Shown: piece after piece, positions 34,495 to 46,222 of the stretch
Numbering within the stretch: position 1 is the stretch's first letter
Layout of the letters: each line of letters opens with the position of its first letter
From: Geodermatophilus poikilotrophus
Lineage (GTDB): Bacteria > Actinomycetota > Actinomycetes > Mycobacteriales > Geodermatophilaceae
Length of the DNA stretch: 64,000 nt
Direction of reading: 5' to 3'
NCBI RefSeq assembly: GCF_900111455.1
Contig: NZ_FOIE01000005.1
Location: 310,001 to 374,000, forward strand
Program-made: the position numbers and the translations under genes
Notes under the pieces: generated by a model
Told to the model about the DNA's origin: nothing
The model's database searches: none
What the model saw: the letters and a program-made list of their open reading frames with translations, nothing else

Positions 34495-35136
34495 GTGACC
34501 GACGCCGACCACAGCGGCATCCTGCGGCGGATCCGCAGGACCGCCGACCTGTCGCAGCGGGAACTGGCGGTGCGTATCGGCATCTCGAAGTCCGCTGTGG
34601 CCGCAGCGGAGAGCGGCCGGTCCGGCATCGACGCCCGGGCGCTTGTCCGCGCCGCCGAGGTGGCCGGGTTGCGGTTGGCGCTGGTCGACGCCGACGGGCG
34701 GGAGGTGGCCGGCATGGACGGCGACGCGGTCCGGGACCAGGCCGGCCGCCGCTACCCCGCCCACCTGGACACCCGCTACGGCGACGAGGAGTGGTGGTAC
34801 ACGCACCAGGGTCACGGCCACGACCGCGAGCAGCCCTGGTACACGTTAGACCGCAGCCGCTGGATCCGGGACCGGGTCCGGGCACGCGACGGCGTGCCGG
34901 AGGACCACCAGGTACCGCGCCCCGGCGACTCCCCGGGACAACGGGCCGAGGCTCGCCGCGCGGCGCACTGGCGTGCCGTCGCCGCCGAGCGGCAGCGGCG
35001 GTTCCTCGCCGGCGAGTTCGCGCACGTCGACGACGGCCTCACCTGCGCGTGCCCACCGGGGTGCGACGAGGTCGACGACGGCTCCGGGCCGCCCAGGCAC
35101 GCCGTGGACTGCCCGTGTGGCTGCGACCTCGCCTGA
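34495..35136 (+). CDS. XRE-family helix-turn-helix regulator with cysteine-rich tail
   Basis: 213 residues. The N-terminal XRE/Cro HTH spans about 5-60 (LRRIRRTADLSQRELAVRIG, SKSAVAAAESGR). The middle is polar and aromatic (EEWWYTHQGHGHD; EQPWYTLDRSRW) with no recognised fold. The C-terminus holds two cysteine clusters, C184-x-C186-x3-C190 and C206-x-C208-x-C210, that could bind zinc or an iron-sulfur cluster. The GTG start at 34495 lacks a clear ribosome-binding site. Twin perfect hairpins lie 57-158 bp upstream and are candidate operators. Located next to the leucine leader and leuA; whether it regulates them is unknown. Confidence 0.75.
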   Translation: MTDADHSGILRRIRRTADLSQRELAVRIGISKSAVAAAESGRSGIDARALVRAAEVAGLRLALVDADGREVAGMDGDAVRDQAGRRYPAHLDTRYGDEEWWYTHQGHGHDREQPWYTLDRSRWIRDRVRARDGVPEDHQVPRPGDSPGQRAEARRAAHWRAVAAERQRRFLAGEFAHVDDGLTCACPPGCDEVDDGSGPPRHAVDCPCGCDLA

Positions 35137-35144
35137 CCCGCTGC

Positions 35145-35150
35145 TACCGT
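35145..35150 (+). promoter_or_regulatory. -10 element of the leuA leader transcript
   Basis: TACCGT is 6 nt before the GTG of the leucine leader peptide, suggesting that the leader is translated from a leaderless 5' end. Confidence 0.6.
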
Positions 35151-35156
35151 GGCCGT

Positions 35157-35204
35157 GTGCGCGGCAGCCTCCTGCTTACCCGCCGCGGCGAGGCCCTCTC
35201 CTAG
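35157..35204 (+). CDS. leuL: leucine-rich leader peptide (attenuator) of leuA
   Basis: A 15-codon ORF, MRGSLLLTRRGEALS, with three consecutive leucine codons (CTC CTG CTT) and a fourth near its end, 107 bp before leuA. Such leucine-rich leaders precede leuA in streptomycetes and corynebacteria and sense leucyl-tRNA through ribosome stalling. An 11-bp perfect inverted repeat (35183-35193 with 35213-35223) starts inside the leader and ends after its stop, so ribosome position would control its folding. The ORF is in frame with nothing else and starts 6 nt after a -10 box. Confidence 0.8.
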   Translation: MRGSLLLTRRGEALS

Positions 35205-35223
35205 GTCGGCCCCCTCGCCGCGG
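35183..35223 (+). promoter_or_regulatory. attenuator stem spanning the leader peptide stop codon
   Basis: CCGCGGCGAGG at 35183 pairs perfectly with CCTCGCCGCGG at 35213. A ribosome finishing the leader would block the left arm, one stalled on the leucine codons would not, so the stem is suited to leucine-dependent control of leuA. Which conformer terminates is not clear. Confidence 0.6.
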
Positions 35224-35236
35224 GGACCCGCCGTGA

Positions 35237-37057
<1,821 letters not shown>

Positions 37058-37065
37058 GGACCGGC

Positions 37066-37093
37066 GGGCGGGGCGCCCGACGACGCCCCGCCC
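37066..37093 (+). terminator. leuA terminator
   Basis: Perfect 10-bp stem GGGCGGGGCG/CGCCCCGCCC with an 8-nt loop, starting 9 nt after the leuA stop codon. Confidence 0.7.
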
Positions 37094-37120
37094 CGCGTCC
37101 GGTCGCGGCACCATCGGGGG

Positions 37121-37861
37121 ATGGCCCAGCTGACGCCCTACCTCACCGTGCGCGACGCCCGGGCGGCGACGGCGTGGTACGCCGACGCCCTGGGTGCCCG
37201 CGTGGTGGGTGAGCTCTACGTCATGGACGACGACCGCATCGGGCACGCCGAGCTCGACGTCGGTGGGGCGACGCTCTACCTCGCCGACGAGTACCCCGAG
37301 CTGGGTCTGGCCGCGCCGGACGCCGGCCGGGTCGCCGTCACGCTGCACCTGGCGGTGCCCGACGTCGAGGCGGCCGTCGACCGGGCCGCCGCAGCCGGGG
37401 CGGCCGTGGAGCGGCCGCCCTCCGACGGCCCCGGCGGGCGCACCGGCGTCGTCGTCGACCCCTTCGGGCACCGCTGGATGCTGCAGACGCCGAGCCGTGG
37501 ACCGGCTGCTGCGCGACCGCCGGTCCGGCCCGGCGACACGGTGCACCTGACGCTCCGGGTGCCCGACGGCGCCCGCGCCCGTGACTTCTACGAGGCGGTG
37601 CTCGGCTGGTCGCTGAGCCCCGGCCGGGTCGACGACGGCTGGGAGGCGCCGGGCCAGACGCCGACGGTCGGCCTGCACGGCGGGCAGACCTCCGACCCGG
37701 GCGCCGTCCCGGTGTACGCGGTCGACGACATCGAGGTCGCGGTCGCCGCGGTGCAGACCGCCGGCGGTCGGGCCGGTGCGGTCGAGGCCCAGGACTCCGG
37801 GCCGTCGGCGTACTGCCGCGACGACCAGGGGCTGCCGTTCCGGCTGGCTCAGCTCGGCTGA
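37121..37861 (+). CDS. two-domain VOC (glyoxalase/bleomycin-resistance fold) protein
   Basis: 246 residues with two VOC modules, 1-125 (PhnB-like: LTPYLTVRDARAATAWYADALG, GRTGVVVDPFGHRWMLQT) and 135-246 (VHLTLRVPDGARARDFYEAVLGW, ending SAYCRDDQGLPFRLAQLG). Paired VOC modules form one metal-binding active site or a ligand pocket; activity cannot be predicted. ATG at 37121 with a G-rich stretch upstream. Its 3' end overlaps the convergent mnhG gene by 13 nt, and the stop codon is followed directly by a short repeat copy. Confidence 0.8.
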   Translation: MAQLTPYLTVRDARAATAWYADALGARVVGELYVMDDDRIGHAELDVGGATLYLADEYPELGLAAPDAGRVAVTLHLAVPDVEAAVDRAAAAGAAVERPPSDGPGGRTGVVVDPFGHRWMLQTPSRGPAAARPPVRPGDTVHLTLRVPDGARARDFYEAVLGWSLSPGRVDDGWEAPGQTPTVGLHGGQTSDPGAVPVYAVDDIEVAVAAVQTAGGRAGAVEAQDSGPSAYCRDDQGLPFRLAQLG

Positions 37862-38259
37862 GGGAGGACCCCGTCCTCCTCGGGCGGGGCGTCGCCGGGC
37901 TCGTCACCCCGGTACCGCGGGTCCTGGTGGCCGGCCGGGCCGAACTCGTCGATCAGCAGCAGGTCGCGGCGGACGTGCCGGCGGCGGTAGGCGACCCGGC
38001 TGATCAGGTGCGCGCTCACCGGCGCGGTCAGCAGCTGGAAGGCGGCCACGAGCAGCAGCATCCACGCGTTGGCCCAGCCGTCGAGCCGGATCGCGGCGCC
38101 GACCATCACCAGCAGGACGCCGAGCACCTGGGGCTTGGTGCCGGCGTGCATCCGGGACAGCACGTCGGGGAAGCGCACCAACCCCAGGCCGGCGGTGAGG
38201 CACAGGGCGGCACCGGTCAGCAGGCAGGCGAACGCGACGACGTCGGCCAGCGCCGTCAC
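37849..38259 (-). CDS. mnhG: Mrp Na+/H+ antiporter subunit G
   Basis: 136 residues. Three membrane helices (about 5-27, 42-58, 63-85) with the MnhG signature LGLVRFPDVLSRMHAGTKPQVLGVLL. The C-terminal 45 residues are charged and poorly conserved; the last dozen are encoded by a copy of the intergenic repeat (EEDGVLPQPS). Part of the Mrp complex in the cytoplasmic membrane that exchanges Na+ (or K+) for H+. Last gene of the mnhACDEFG operon; the ATG overlaps the mnhF stop by 4 nt. Its 3' end overlaps the convergent VOC gene. Confidence 0.9.
   Translation of the reverse strand: MTALADVVAFACLLTGAALCLTAGLGLVRFPDVLSRMHAGTKPQVLGVLLVMVGAAIRLDGWANAWMLLLVAAFQLLTAPVSAHLISRVAYRRRHVRRDLLLIDEFGPAGHQDPRYRGDEPGDAPPEEDGVLPQPS
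37862..37884. repeat. stop-codon-associated repeat, copy 7 (short)
   Basis: GGGAGGACCCCGTCCTCC starts at the VOC stop codon and consists of one end of the larger repeat, itself palindromic (GGAGGACcccGTCCTCC). On the other strand it encodes part of the MnhG tail. Confidence 0.6.
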
Positions 38260-38585
38260 GACTGCTCCTCCCGGACCTCGGCCGCCAGCGGCAGGCCGAG
38301 GTCGCGGCCGTCCCCCGTGCGGGAGCGCAGCAGCATCCCGCCGATGTAGCGGGCGACCGAGACCGAGCCGACGAAGGCCAGCAGCGAGACCACGACCAGC
38401 ACCGGCACGACCGTCGGGGAGCGCTCCAGCGCGGCGTAGACCGCCAGGCCGGCGGAGATGATGACCAGCAGGGTGTCGGTGGCGACGACCCGGTCGAGCA
38501 GCGAGGGGCCCAGGGCCAGCCGCACGAGCGCCAGCAGCGCTCCCCCACCGATCAGCGCGTACAGCGCGAAGCCCACGACCGTCAC
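38256..38585 (-). CDS. mnhF: Mrp Na+/H+ antiporter subunit F
   Basis: 109 residues, three membrane helices (about 3-24, 36-55, 60-78), with RLALGPSLLDRVVATDTLLVI, the family signature around the conserved R-x-x-A-x-D. A short polar C-terminus follows. The GTG overlaps the mnhE stop by 4 nt and its stop overlaps mnhG. Small subunit of the membrane Mrp antiporter complex. Confidence 0.9.
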   Translation of the reverse strand: MTVVGFALYALIGGGALLALVRLALGPSLLDRVVATDTLLVIISAGLAVYAALERSPTVVPVLVVVSLLAFVGSVSVARYIGGMLLRSRTGDGRDLGLPLAAEVREEQS

Positions 38586-39148
38586 GGCGTCGACACCGCC
38601 TTCCCCTGGTGCCCGTCGAGGACGGCGAGGTCCGCCGGTGAACCGAACGCCCGGACCAGGCGCTCCTCGACCACCAGCACGTTCGCCTTCTTCCGCGCCA
38701 CGCCCTCGAGGTCGCGCACGGGCAGCAGGTGCAGGGTCATCACCCGGTGCTCCCGGTCCAGGTCGAGGACCAGGGACCCGGGGACGAGCGAGGTCGCCTC
38801 GGCCACCATGGTCAGCAGCAGGTCGGAGTCGGCGCGCAGCTGCACCTGCACGATCGCCGTCCGCCCGACACCGCCCGGTCGCAGGGCCTGCCAGGCGACC
38901 TCGGCCCCGGACGCGAACAGGTCCACGACGAAGTGGCCGAGGAAGACCAGCAGCGGCAGCGGCCGCACCCGGGCGCCGCCGACCACGTGCGGCAGCGGCA
39001 GCAGCGTCAGCACGGTCAGCGCGACGACCGAGCCGGAGAGCAGGTTCGCCCAGGACCAGGTGCCCCAGAGCAGCATCCACACCACCACCAGCCAGACGGC
39101 CAGCGGGACCTGGTGGCGCAGCCGGGTCGCGGCGGGCTCGACCGTCAC
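38582..39148 (-). CDS. mnhE: Mrp Na+/H+ antiporter subunit E
   Basis: 188 residues. Two N-terminal membrane segments (VWLVVVWMLLWGTWSWANLLSG split at about 15-30; VVALTVLTLLPL) and a cytosolic ferredoxin-like domain with ATSLVPGSLVLDLDRE, the MnhE hallmark. Overlaps mnhD and mnhF by 4 nt each, so the whole operon is translationally linked. Needed for assembly of the antiporter. Confidence 0.9.
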   Translation of the reverse strand: MTVEPAATRLRHQVPLAVWLVVVWMLLWGTWSWANLLSGSVVALTVLTLLPLPHVVGGARVRPLPLLVFLGHFVVDLFASGAEVAWQALRPGGVGRTAIVQVQLRADSDLLLTMVAEATSLVPGSLVLDLDREHRVMTLHLLPVRDLEGVARKKANVLVVEERLVRAFGSPADLAVLDGHQGKAVSTP

Positions 39149-40842
39149 GGCACCTCCTCAGTCCCGAACACCGAGGTGGTGTAGGGCGTGCGGTCGACCA
39201 GGTCGGTCGCGGCCCGGTCGGCCAGGCCGTAGAGCGGTCCGGCCAGCCCGGTGAGGGCCACGGTGAGCGCGACCAGGGCCGTGGTGGCACCCACCATCGT
39301 CGCCGGCAGCGGACGCAGCGCCCGGACCGCTCCGGCCGCGGGTGGGAGGTCGGGCTCGGCCGCCGTCGCCACCGCCGTGTGCCGGCGCCAGGCATCCTGC
39401 AGCGCGGTGCGCGACCCGCCGTCCGCGGCCTCGCCGTCCGACGCCGCGCCGTCGTGCTCCGGCCGGCGCCGCAGCGTGGCGTCGGCGGCCGCGGCCGCGG
39501 CGGTGTCCTCGGCCGGCGACTGGTTCGGGGACCGCCAGAAGGCGCGGGTCCAGACGCGGGCGACCGCGAGCAGCGTCAGCAGGCTGGTGACCACCCCGCC
39601 GGCGACGAGCGTGAACGCCACGGCGCTGCCCTCGGCCACCCCGGCCTGCAGCAGGCCGACCTTGCCGATGAAGCCCGACAGCGGGGGTATCCCGGCCAGG
39701 TTCATCGCCGGGACGAAGAACAGCACCGCCAGCAGCGGCGAGCGCCGGGCCAGCCCGCCGAGCCGGTCCACCGACGTCGTCCCGCCCTGGCGCTCGACCA
39801 GCCCCGCGACCAGGAACAGCGTCGTCTGGATGGCGATGTGGTGGGCCACGTAGAAGACGGCACCGGCCAGCCCCGCCGCCGTCCCCAGGGCGATGCCGAA
39901 CACCATGTAGCCGATGTGGCTGACCAGGGTGAAGGAGAGCATCCGGCGCAGGTCCCGCTGCGCGACCGCGCCGAGGATGCCCACCAGCATGGTGGCCAGC
40001 GCCGCCCACATCAGCAGGTCGTCGAGCGCACCGCCGGGGAACAGCAGCGTCTGGGTGCGGATGATCGCGTACACGCCGACCTTGGTGAGCAGCCCGGCGA
40101 AGACGGCGGTGACCGGTGCGGGAGCGGTCGGGTAGCTGTCGGGCAACCACGCCGAGAGCGGGAACACCGCGGCCTTGATGCCGAAGGCGATGAGCAGCAT
40201 CGACTGCAGCAGCACCTGGGTGCCCTCGGGCAGCTCGCCCAGCCGCACCGCCAGTTGCGCCATGTTCACCGTGCCGGTCGCGGCGTAGACCAGCCCGATC
40301 GCGGCGAGGAACACCAGCGAGCTGGTCAGGCTGACCACGATGTACGTGATGCCGCCGCGGATGCGCGCCGCCGTCCCGCCCAGGGTGAGCAGCACGTAGG
40401 AGGCCATCAGCAGGATCTCGAAGCCGACGTAGAGGTTGAACAGGTCACCGGCCAGGAAGGCGTTGCCCACGCCCGCGACCAGCACCAGGAACGTCGGGTG
40501 GAAGATCGACAGCGGGGTCTCCTCCGACCCGTCGGCCGCCCCCTGCCCGACGGCGAAGACCAGGACGCCGAGCGCCACGGTCGAGGCCACCACCAGCATC
40601 AGCGCCGACAGCCGGTCGACGACCAGCACGATGCCCAGCGGGACCGCCCAGCCGCCGACGGAGACCGAGGTCGCCCCCTCGGCGTCGGCGACGAACAGCA
40701 GCACCACCGAGACGGCGAGCACCGCCGTGAGCACGGTCGTGCTGAGGGCGCGCTGGAAGGCCGGGTGCCCGGAGACCAGCAGCGCCCCGGCGGCCCCGAG
40801 CAGCGGGAGCAGCACCGGCAGCGGGGCGAGGACCTCGATCAC
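39145..40842 (-). CDS. mnhD: Mrp Na+/H+ antiporter subunit D
   Basis: 565 residues, a proton-pumping NuoM/NuoN-like subunit with about 14 membrane helices. FGIKAAVFPLSAWLPDSYP holds the conserved lysine, NLYVGFEILLMASYVLL the conserved glutamate, and GLLTKVGVYAIIRT another essential lysine. A hydrophilic loop of some 65 residues (about 455-520, rich in Ala, Asp, Glu and Arg) is inserted before the last two helices and is unusually long. GTG at 40842 overlaps the mnhC stop by 4 nt. Confidence 0.93.
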   Translation of the reverse strand: MIEVLAPLPVLLPLLGAAGALLVSGHPAFQRALSTTVLTAVLAVSVVLLFVADAEGATSVSVGGWAVPLGIVLVVDRLSALMLVVASTVALGVLVFAVGQGAADGSEETPLSIFHPTFLVLVAGVGNAFLAGDLFNLYVGFEILLMASYVLLTLGGTAARIRGGITYIVVSLTSSLVFLAAIGLVYAATGTVNMAQLAVRLGELPEGTQVLLQSMLLIAFGIKAAVFPLSAWLPDSYPTAPAPVTAVFAGLLTKVGVYAIIRTQTLLFPGGALDDLLMWAALATMLVGILGAVAQRDLRRMLSFTLVSHIGYMVFGIALGTAAGLAGAVFYVAHHIAIQTTLFLVAGLVERQGGTTSVDRLGGLARRSPLLAVLFFVPAMNLAGIPPLSGFIGKVGLLQAGVAEGSAVAFTLVAGGVVTSLLTLLAVARVWTRAFWRSPNQSPAEDTAAAAAADATLRRRPEHDGAASDGEAADGGSRTALQDAWRRHTAVATAAEPDLPPAAGAVRALRPLPATMVGATTALVALTVALTGLAGPLYGLADRAATDLVDRTPYTTSVFGTEEVP

Positions 40843-41330
40843 CGGGTGCCGCTCCCCGCCGGCAGGTCGACGTCGTCGGCGAGCTCCTCGAGGACCCCGG
40901 CCCGGGAGTCGGCGTGCATGGCGGCGCGGTCCTCCGGGGCCAGGTCGTCCGGGTCGAGCTCGTCTGCGTCGGTGGCCTTCCGGGCGGCGACCCGGCGGTC
41001 CTCCTCGTCGGTGCCGACGGCCTCGTTGCGGGCGAGCCGCCACGAGCGGTGGATGATCGCCAGCACGAACGCCGAGACGCCGAAGGTGATCACGATGGCG
41101 GTCAGGATGAGCGCCTGCGGCAGCGGGTCGTTGAACTGCTCCGGGTCGGAGTAGCCGAGGATCGGCGCCAGCCCCGCCGGGCCACCAGTCGAGAGCAGCA
41201 GCAGGTTGGTGGCGTTGCCCAGCAGCACGAAGCCCAGCAGCACGCGGGTGAGGCTGCGGTCGAGCAGCAGGTACACCCCCGCTGCGTAGAGCCCGCCGAT
41301 CATCACCGGCAGCACGACCGTGGGGGTCAT
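40839..41330 (-). CDS. mnhC: Mrp Na+/H+ antiporter subunit C
   Basis: 163 residues. Three membrane helices (about 5-23, 28-48, 72-95) of the NuoK-like MnhC fold with LGFVLLGNATNLLLL and DPLPQALILTAIVITFG, both family signatures. The extended, acidic cytosolic C-terminus (about 65 residues, DEEDRRVAARKATDADEL) is typical of actinobacteria. ATG overlaps the mnhA stop by 4 nt. Confidence 0.92.
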   Translation of the reverse strand: MTPTVVLPVMIGGLYAAGVYLLLDRSLTRVLLGFVLLGNATNLLLLSTGGPAGLAPILGYSDPEQFNDPLPQALILTAIVITFGVSAFVLAIIHRSWRLARNEAVGTDEEDRRVAARKATDADELDPDDLAPEDRAAMHADSRAGVLEELADDVDLPAGSGTR

Positions 41331-44203
41331 CGCAGCACCACCTCTCCCGGGGCGAGCTCGATCTCGTCCTCCTGGTCCTCCTGGCGGTCGAGCTCGGCGC
41401 CCAGGCTGCGCAGCACGTCGAGGACCAGCCCGACGACGATCAGGTAGACGCCGATGTCGAAGAAGAGCGAGGTCACGAGCTTGACGTCGCCGAGCACCGG
41501 CAGCGTGGTCTGCAGGATCGCTGTCTGCAGCACCCCGGCCCCCAGCAGCAGGCCGGCGACGCCGGTGCCGCCCGCGAAGAGCAGCCCGCCGCCGAGCAGC
41601 AGGCCCGGCGCGACCGGCGCGGCCTCGCCCAGCTCGTAGCGCCCACCGGCCAGGTAGCGCAGCACCAGCGCCAGGCCGGCGACCAGGCCGCCGGCGAACC
41701 CGCCACCGGGCTCGTTGTGCCCGGAGAACAGCAGGTACAGCGAGAACACCATGATCGTGTGGAAGAGCAGCCGGGTGACGACCTCGAGCACGACCGAGCG
41801 CCGGGCCGGGTCGAGCGTCGCGGTGGCCGCCAGCCAGCGGTCCCGCGGGGCCCGCCGGCCGCGCTCGCGCCGCTGCGCCAGGTCCGCCCGGGTCACCCGG
41901 TCGACGCCGCCGGTGCGTCCCCGGAGGAAGACGAGGCTGGCCACGCCGGTGGCGGCGACGACCAGCAGCGAGATCTCGCCGAGGGTGTCCCAGGCGCGGA
42001 TGTCCACCAGGGTCACGTTGACGACGTTCTTGCCGCCGCCGAAGTCGTAGGCCGGTCCCGGCCAGCCTGCCGACACCGGCGTCGCGGTGCGGGCGGACAG
42101 CGCCACCGCGCCCACGGCCGCCATGAACGCGCCCACCGCGACGGCGATGACCCCGCGGACGGCGCGCTCGCGCGGCCGGTGCCGCTCGGAGATGTCCTTG
42201 GGCAGCTTGCGCAGCACCAGCACGAAGACCACGAGGGTGAGCGTCTCGACGAGGAACTGGGTGAGCGCGAGGTCGGGGGCGCCCTGCAGCGCGAAGACGA
42301 CGGCGATGCCGTAGCCGGTGACCCCGACGACCAGCACCGCGGAGAGCCGCTGGCGGATCCGCAGGGTGAGCGCGGCGGCGGTCACGACGACGACCCCGAC
42401 CACCGCCTGCACCGGGGTGTCCCAGGCCCGCCACTCGCCCGGCCACGGGGCGCGGGTGAGCAGCAGCGTGCCGGGCAGCGCCAGCACGGCGACCAGGATC
42501 GTGCCGAGGTAGGCCGGCAGGGACCCGCGCTGGGTGGTGCCGGTGACCAGCACCGAGAGCCGGTCGATCCCCTGGACCACGTTCCAGTAGCCCTCGTCGG
42601 CCGAGGCGCCGATGGCCACCCGCCGCTGCAGGCGCTGGACCGGCCCGCGGACGGCGAACAGCGCGGCACCGCCGCCGACGGTCAGCGCCGACAGCGCCAG
42701 CGCCGGCTGCCAGCCGTGCCACAGCGCCAGGTGCTCGGCCTCGGGGGCCAGCAGCGGCAGCGTCTCGGCGTAGGCGACGACCAGCGGGTCCAGCAGCGGG
42801 CTGGCCGGCCCGAGGACCAGCCCGGTCAGCGCCAGGACGGCCGGGGCGGCGAGGAACAGCGGCTCCGGCGGGTGCTCGAGCTCGCTGTCCTCGACGCCGG
42901 GCTTGCGGGCGAAGGCGCCCCACACGAAGCGCGCGGTGTAGGCCGCGGTGAGCACCGAGCCCGCGACCACGCCGGTGAGGACGACGAGCGCGACGCTGCG
43001 GTCCGGCACCCCGCCGTCCAGCAGGGCGGTGAACGCCGCCTCCTTGCCGACGAACCCCAGCAGCGGCGGCAACCCGGCCATGGACGCCGCGGCGGCGGCG
43101 CCGATGGCCGCGAGCAGCGGCAGCCGCCGGCCGAGGCCGGACAGCCGGCGCAGGTCACGGGTGCCGGTCGCGTGGTCGACGACGCCGACGGTGAGGAAGA
43201 GGGTGGACTTGAACAGCGCGTGCGCCAGCGTCATGGCCAGGCCGGCCGCGGCCAGCTCCGAGCTGCCCGCGCCCACGAGCGTCACGAGGAAGCCCAGCTG
43301 GCTGACCGTGCCGAAGGCCAGCAGCAGCTTGAGGTCCTTCTGGCGCAGTGCGCGGTAGCCGCCGACCAGCATGGTCGCCACGCCCAGGCCCAGCACGACC
43401 GGCCGCCATCCGGGGACGTCGGCGAAGCCCGGTGCCAGCCGGGCGACCAGGTAGACGCCGGCCTTCACCATCGCCGCGGCGTGCAGGTAGGCGCTGACCG
43501 GCGTCGGCGCCTCCATGGCCGCGGGCAGCCAGAAGTGGAACGGCACGAGGGCGGACTTGGTGACCGCGCCGGCGAGCACCAGGGCCACGCCGACCGTCAC
43601 GCCGGTGCCGCTGCCGGGCTCGGCGACCACCTCGGAGAGCAGGAAGGAGCCGCTGGCCCGGCCGATGAGGATGAGCCCGACCAGCATCGCCAGGCCGCCG
43701 GCGGTGGTCAGGATGAGCGCCTGCGATGCCGCCCGGCGCGCGGCCAGCCGCCGTCCCGAGCCCCCGATCAGGAGGAAGGAGAAGACGGTGGTGAGCTCCC
43801 AGAAGACGTAGAGCAGGAGCATGTCGTCGGCGAGGACGAGGCCGAGCATGGAGCCCGCGAAGGCGGTGAGGGAGCCGGCGAAGCGGCCGGTGCCCTCCTC
43901 GCCCGGGGAGAAGTAGCGGGCGCAGTAGACCAGCACCAGCGCGCCGACGCCGGTGACCAGCGCGGCGAAGGTGAGGGCGAGGGCGTCGAGCCGCAGGGCG
44001 ACGTCGAGCTGGAGGGCGGGGATCCACGGCACCGTCTCGCGCGGCTCCTGGCCGGCGAGGACCGGGCCGAGCCGGGACAGCACCCAGGCGAAGGCCGCGG
44101 CGGGCACCAACGCGAGGGCGAGGAACGCCTGCCGCCCCCACCACCGCACCAGCACGGGCGCCAGCACGCCGGCGATCAGGTGGAGGAGCAGCAGTACGAG
44201 CAC
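41327..44203 (-). CDS. mnhA: Mrp Na+/H+ antiporter fused subunits A and B
   Basis: 958 residues. The NuoL-like MnhA core has the ion-pump motifs FWELTTVFSFLLIGG, KSALVPFHFWLPAAMEAPTPVSA and LFKSTLFLTVGVVDHATGTRDL. After about 600 residues follows a DUF4040/MnhA C-terminal segment (LTQFLVETLTLVVFVLVLRKLP) and a fused MnhB domain (FHTIMVFSLYLLFSGHNEPGGGFAGGLVAG, about 830-940). This MnhA-MnhB fusion explains the absence of a separate mnhB gene. GTG at 44203 with GGAG upstream; first gene of mnhACDEFG. The longer frame upstream is repeat-poor, proline-rich noncoding sequence. Confidence 0.93.
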   Translation of the reverse strand: MLVLLLLHLIAGVLAPVLVRWWGRQAFLALALVPAAAFAWVLSRLGPVLAGQEPRETVPWIPALQLDVALRLDALALTFAALVTGVGALVLVYCARYFSPGEEGTGRFAGSLTAFAGSMLGLVLADDMLLLYVFWELTTVFSFLLIGGSGRRLAARRAASQALILTTAGGLAMLVGLILIGRASGSFLLSEVVAEPGSGTGVTVGVALVLAGAVTKSALVPFHFWLPAAMEAPTPVSAYLHAAAMVKAGVYLVARLAPGFADVPGWRPVVLGLGVATMLVGGYRALRQKDLKLLLAFGTVSQLGFLVTLVGAGSSELAAAGLAMTLAHALFKSTLFLTVGVVDHATGTRDLRRLSGLGRRLPLLAAIGAAAAASMAGLPPLLGFVGKEAAFTALLDGGVPDRSVALVVLTGVVAGSVLTAAYTARFVWGAFARKPGVEDSELEHPPEPLFLAAPAVLALTGLVLGPASPLLDPLVVAYAETLPLLAPEAEHLALWHGWQPALALSALTVGGGAALFAVRGPVQRLQRRVAIGASADEGYWNVVQGIDRLSVLVTGTTQRGSLPAYLGTILVAVLALPGTLLLTRAPWPGEWRAWDTPVQAVVGVVVVTAAALTLRIRQRLSAVLVVGVTGYGIAVVFALQGAPDLALTQFLVETLTLVVFVLVLRKLPKDISERHRPRERAVRGVIAVAVGAFMAAVGAVALSARTATPVSAGWPGPAYDFGGGKNVVNVTLVDIRAWDTLGEISLLVVAATGVASLVFLRGRTGGVDRVTRADLAQRRERGRRAPRDRWLAATATLDPARRSVVLEVVTRLLFHTIMVFSLYLLFSGHNEPGGGFAGGLVAGLALVLRYLAGGRYELGEAAPVAPGLLLGGGLLFAGGTGVAGLLLGAGVLQTAILQTTLPVLGDVKLVTSLFFDIGVYLIVVGLVLDVLRSLGAELDRQEDQEDEIELAPGEVVLR

Positions 44204-44392
44204 GTGTCTCCGGGAGTCGTTGGGCGGCTCGGGGACACCAGGAACGTCGGTCGACGACGGCCGGCGGTGACCCCACTCTACCGGGCGCGCCGACGGAGCC
44301 GCTCCGGAGGCGGGCGGGCCTGGCTGGCCCGGCCTCCCCCTACCCGCAGGAGCGGGACCCCACCCGCGGGCAGGGGGCACCTGCCGTCCCTC

Positions 44393-46218
<1,826 letters not shown>

Positions 46219-46222
<4 letters not shown>

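Noticed and set aside
33924..35204. 426-codon plus-strand frame overlapping the PLD and XRE genes
   Set aside because: It is out of frame with both conserved proteins and Arg/Pro-rich; only its last 15 codons matter, as the independently started leucine leader peptide.
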